Below are positions 5,331-5,608 of a stretch of DNA of 5,608 nt, in pieces. Both the position numbers and the translations under genes were made by a program. The DNA lies in contig JAIPDY010000216.1 in assembly GCA_021737445.1 (NCBI GenBank), positions 1 to 5,608 on the forward strand, given 5' to 3'. The DNA comes from Desulfotignum sp. Lineage in GTDB: Bacteria; Desulfobacterota; Desulfobacteria; Desulfobacterales; Desulfobacteraceae. The notes beneath the pieces were generated by a model. It was not told the DNA's origin, did not search any database, and worked only from the letters and a program-made list of their open reading frames with translations. Numbering within the stretch: the first letter of the stretch is position 1; each line of letters opens with the position of its first letter.

Positions 5331-5606
5331 ATGCCAGGATTCAATAGAAGGGGACCAGATAATCAGGGACCCATGACAGGTGGTGGACGGGGCTTTTGTA
5401 CAGGCGTTGCAGACCTCTTTCGGCCGGTTGGTGCCGGATATGGCAGGGGCCGGGGCAGAGGCAGAGGCCAGAGTTTCTTTGGCGGCAGGGGATTTGGCCG
5501 CATGGGGCAGGGCCCGACAGTTTATGAAACCCGGGATGACCTGCAGATGCGGGCAAAATGGCTGGAAACGGAACTGGCCGCCGTCAAGGAGCAGTTAGAG
5601 GAATAA
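5331..5606 (+). CDS. DUF5320-like small Gly/Arg-rich protein
   Basis: The 91-residue protein starts with the typical MPGFNRRGPDNQGPMTGGGR opening of the DUF5320 group. A low-complexity Gly/Arg region follows (about residues 34-59, including GRGRGRGRG). It ends in a charged helix (about 65-91, ETRDDLQMRAKWLETELAAV onward) with heptad-like spacing that may form a coiled coil. There is one Cys at residue 23. No enzymatic motif is present and the function is unknown. Its relatives commonly sit beside DUF134 regulators, MinD-like ATPases and NifX-like cofactor proteins, so a role near iron-sulfur or molybdenum metabolism is an inference from context only. The ATG at 5331 follows GGAAAGGAGG at good spacing, while an upstream in-frame start at 5280 lies within the DUF134 gene. 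It is probably co-transcribed with DUF134. The stop is 2 nt before the window end, so downstream partners cannot be seen. Confidence 0.85.
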   Translation: MPGFNRRGPDNQGPMTGGGRGFCTGVADLFRPVGAGYGRGRGRGRGQSFFGGRGFGRMGQGPTVYETRDDLQMRAKWLETELAAVKEQLEE

Positions 5607-5608
5607 TT

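Overview
The window looks like a chromosomal stretch from a mesophilic Gram-negative anaerobe. My best guess is a sulfate-reducing Desulfobacterota (Desulfobacteraceae-like) genome. This is an inference from the gene mix (DUF134 regulator followed by a DUF5320 Gly/Arg-rich protein, an orphan radical SAM protein, a moderately GC-rich codon style), not from a marker gene. It holds seven protein-coding genes in three blocks, plus an AT-rich gene-free left end.

Left block: positions 1-447 are AT-rich, dense in stops and carry no credible gene. They lead into a compact toxin-antitoxin pair of the HI1419/HI1420 type (448-744 RelE/ParE-superfamily toxin, 748-1050 HTH antidote), with the toxin first. 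The base composition differs from the GC-richer DNA that follows, which suggests an acquired module. A 10-bp inverted repeat spans the antitoxin stop.

Middle block, minus strand: a radical SAM protein of unassigned function (start near 3463, end 2156) ends in a good intrinsic terminator (2100-2137). It is followed by an ADP-ribosylglycohydrolase/J1-crystallin-like protein (2020-1100) with its own likely promoter and a strong ribosome binding site. That protein has altered metal-binding motifs, so its activity is uncertain.

Right block, plus strand: diverging from the radical SAM gene is a bacterial homologue of the tRNA-queuosine alpha-mannosyltransferase (QTMAN/GTDC1, former DUF3524) at 3761-4870. 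Its leader of roughly 200 nt is full of small inverted repeats. The two divergent promoters appear to overlap at their -10 boxes. Next come a DUF134-family HTH regulator (4948-5304) and a small DUF5320-like Gly/Arg-rich protein (5331-5606). The regulator's promoter is flanked by two near-identical 17-bp arms of an inverted repeat about five helical turns apart, a strong candidate for autoregulation through two operators.

The most interesting points are the bacterial QTMAN homologue beside an unassigned radical SAM enzyme, the paired operators around the DUF134 promoter, and the inverted-repeat-rich leader. No rRNA, tRNA, CRISPR array or insertion sequence was recognised.
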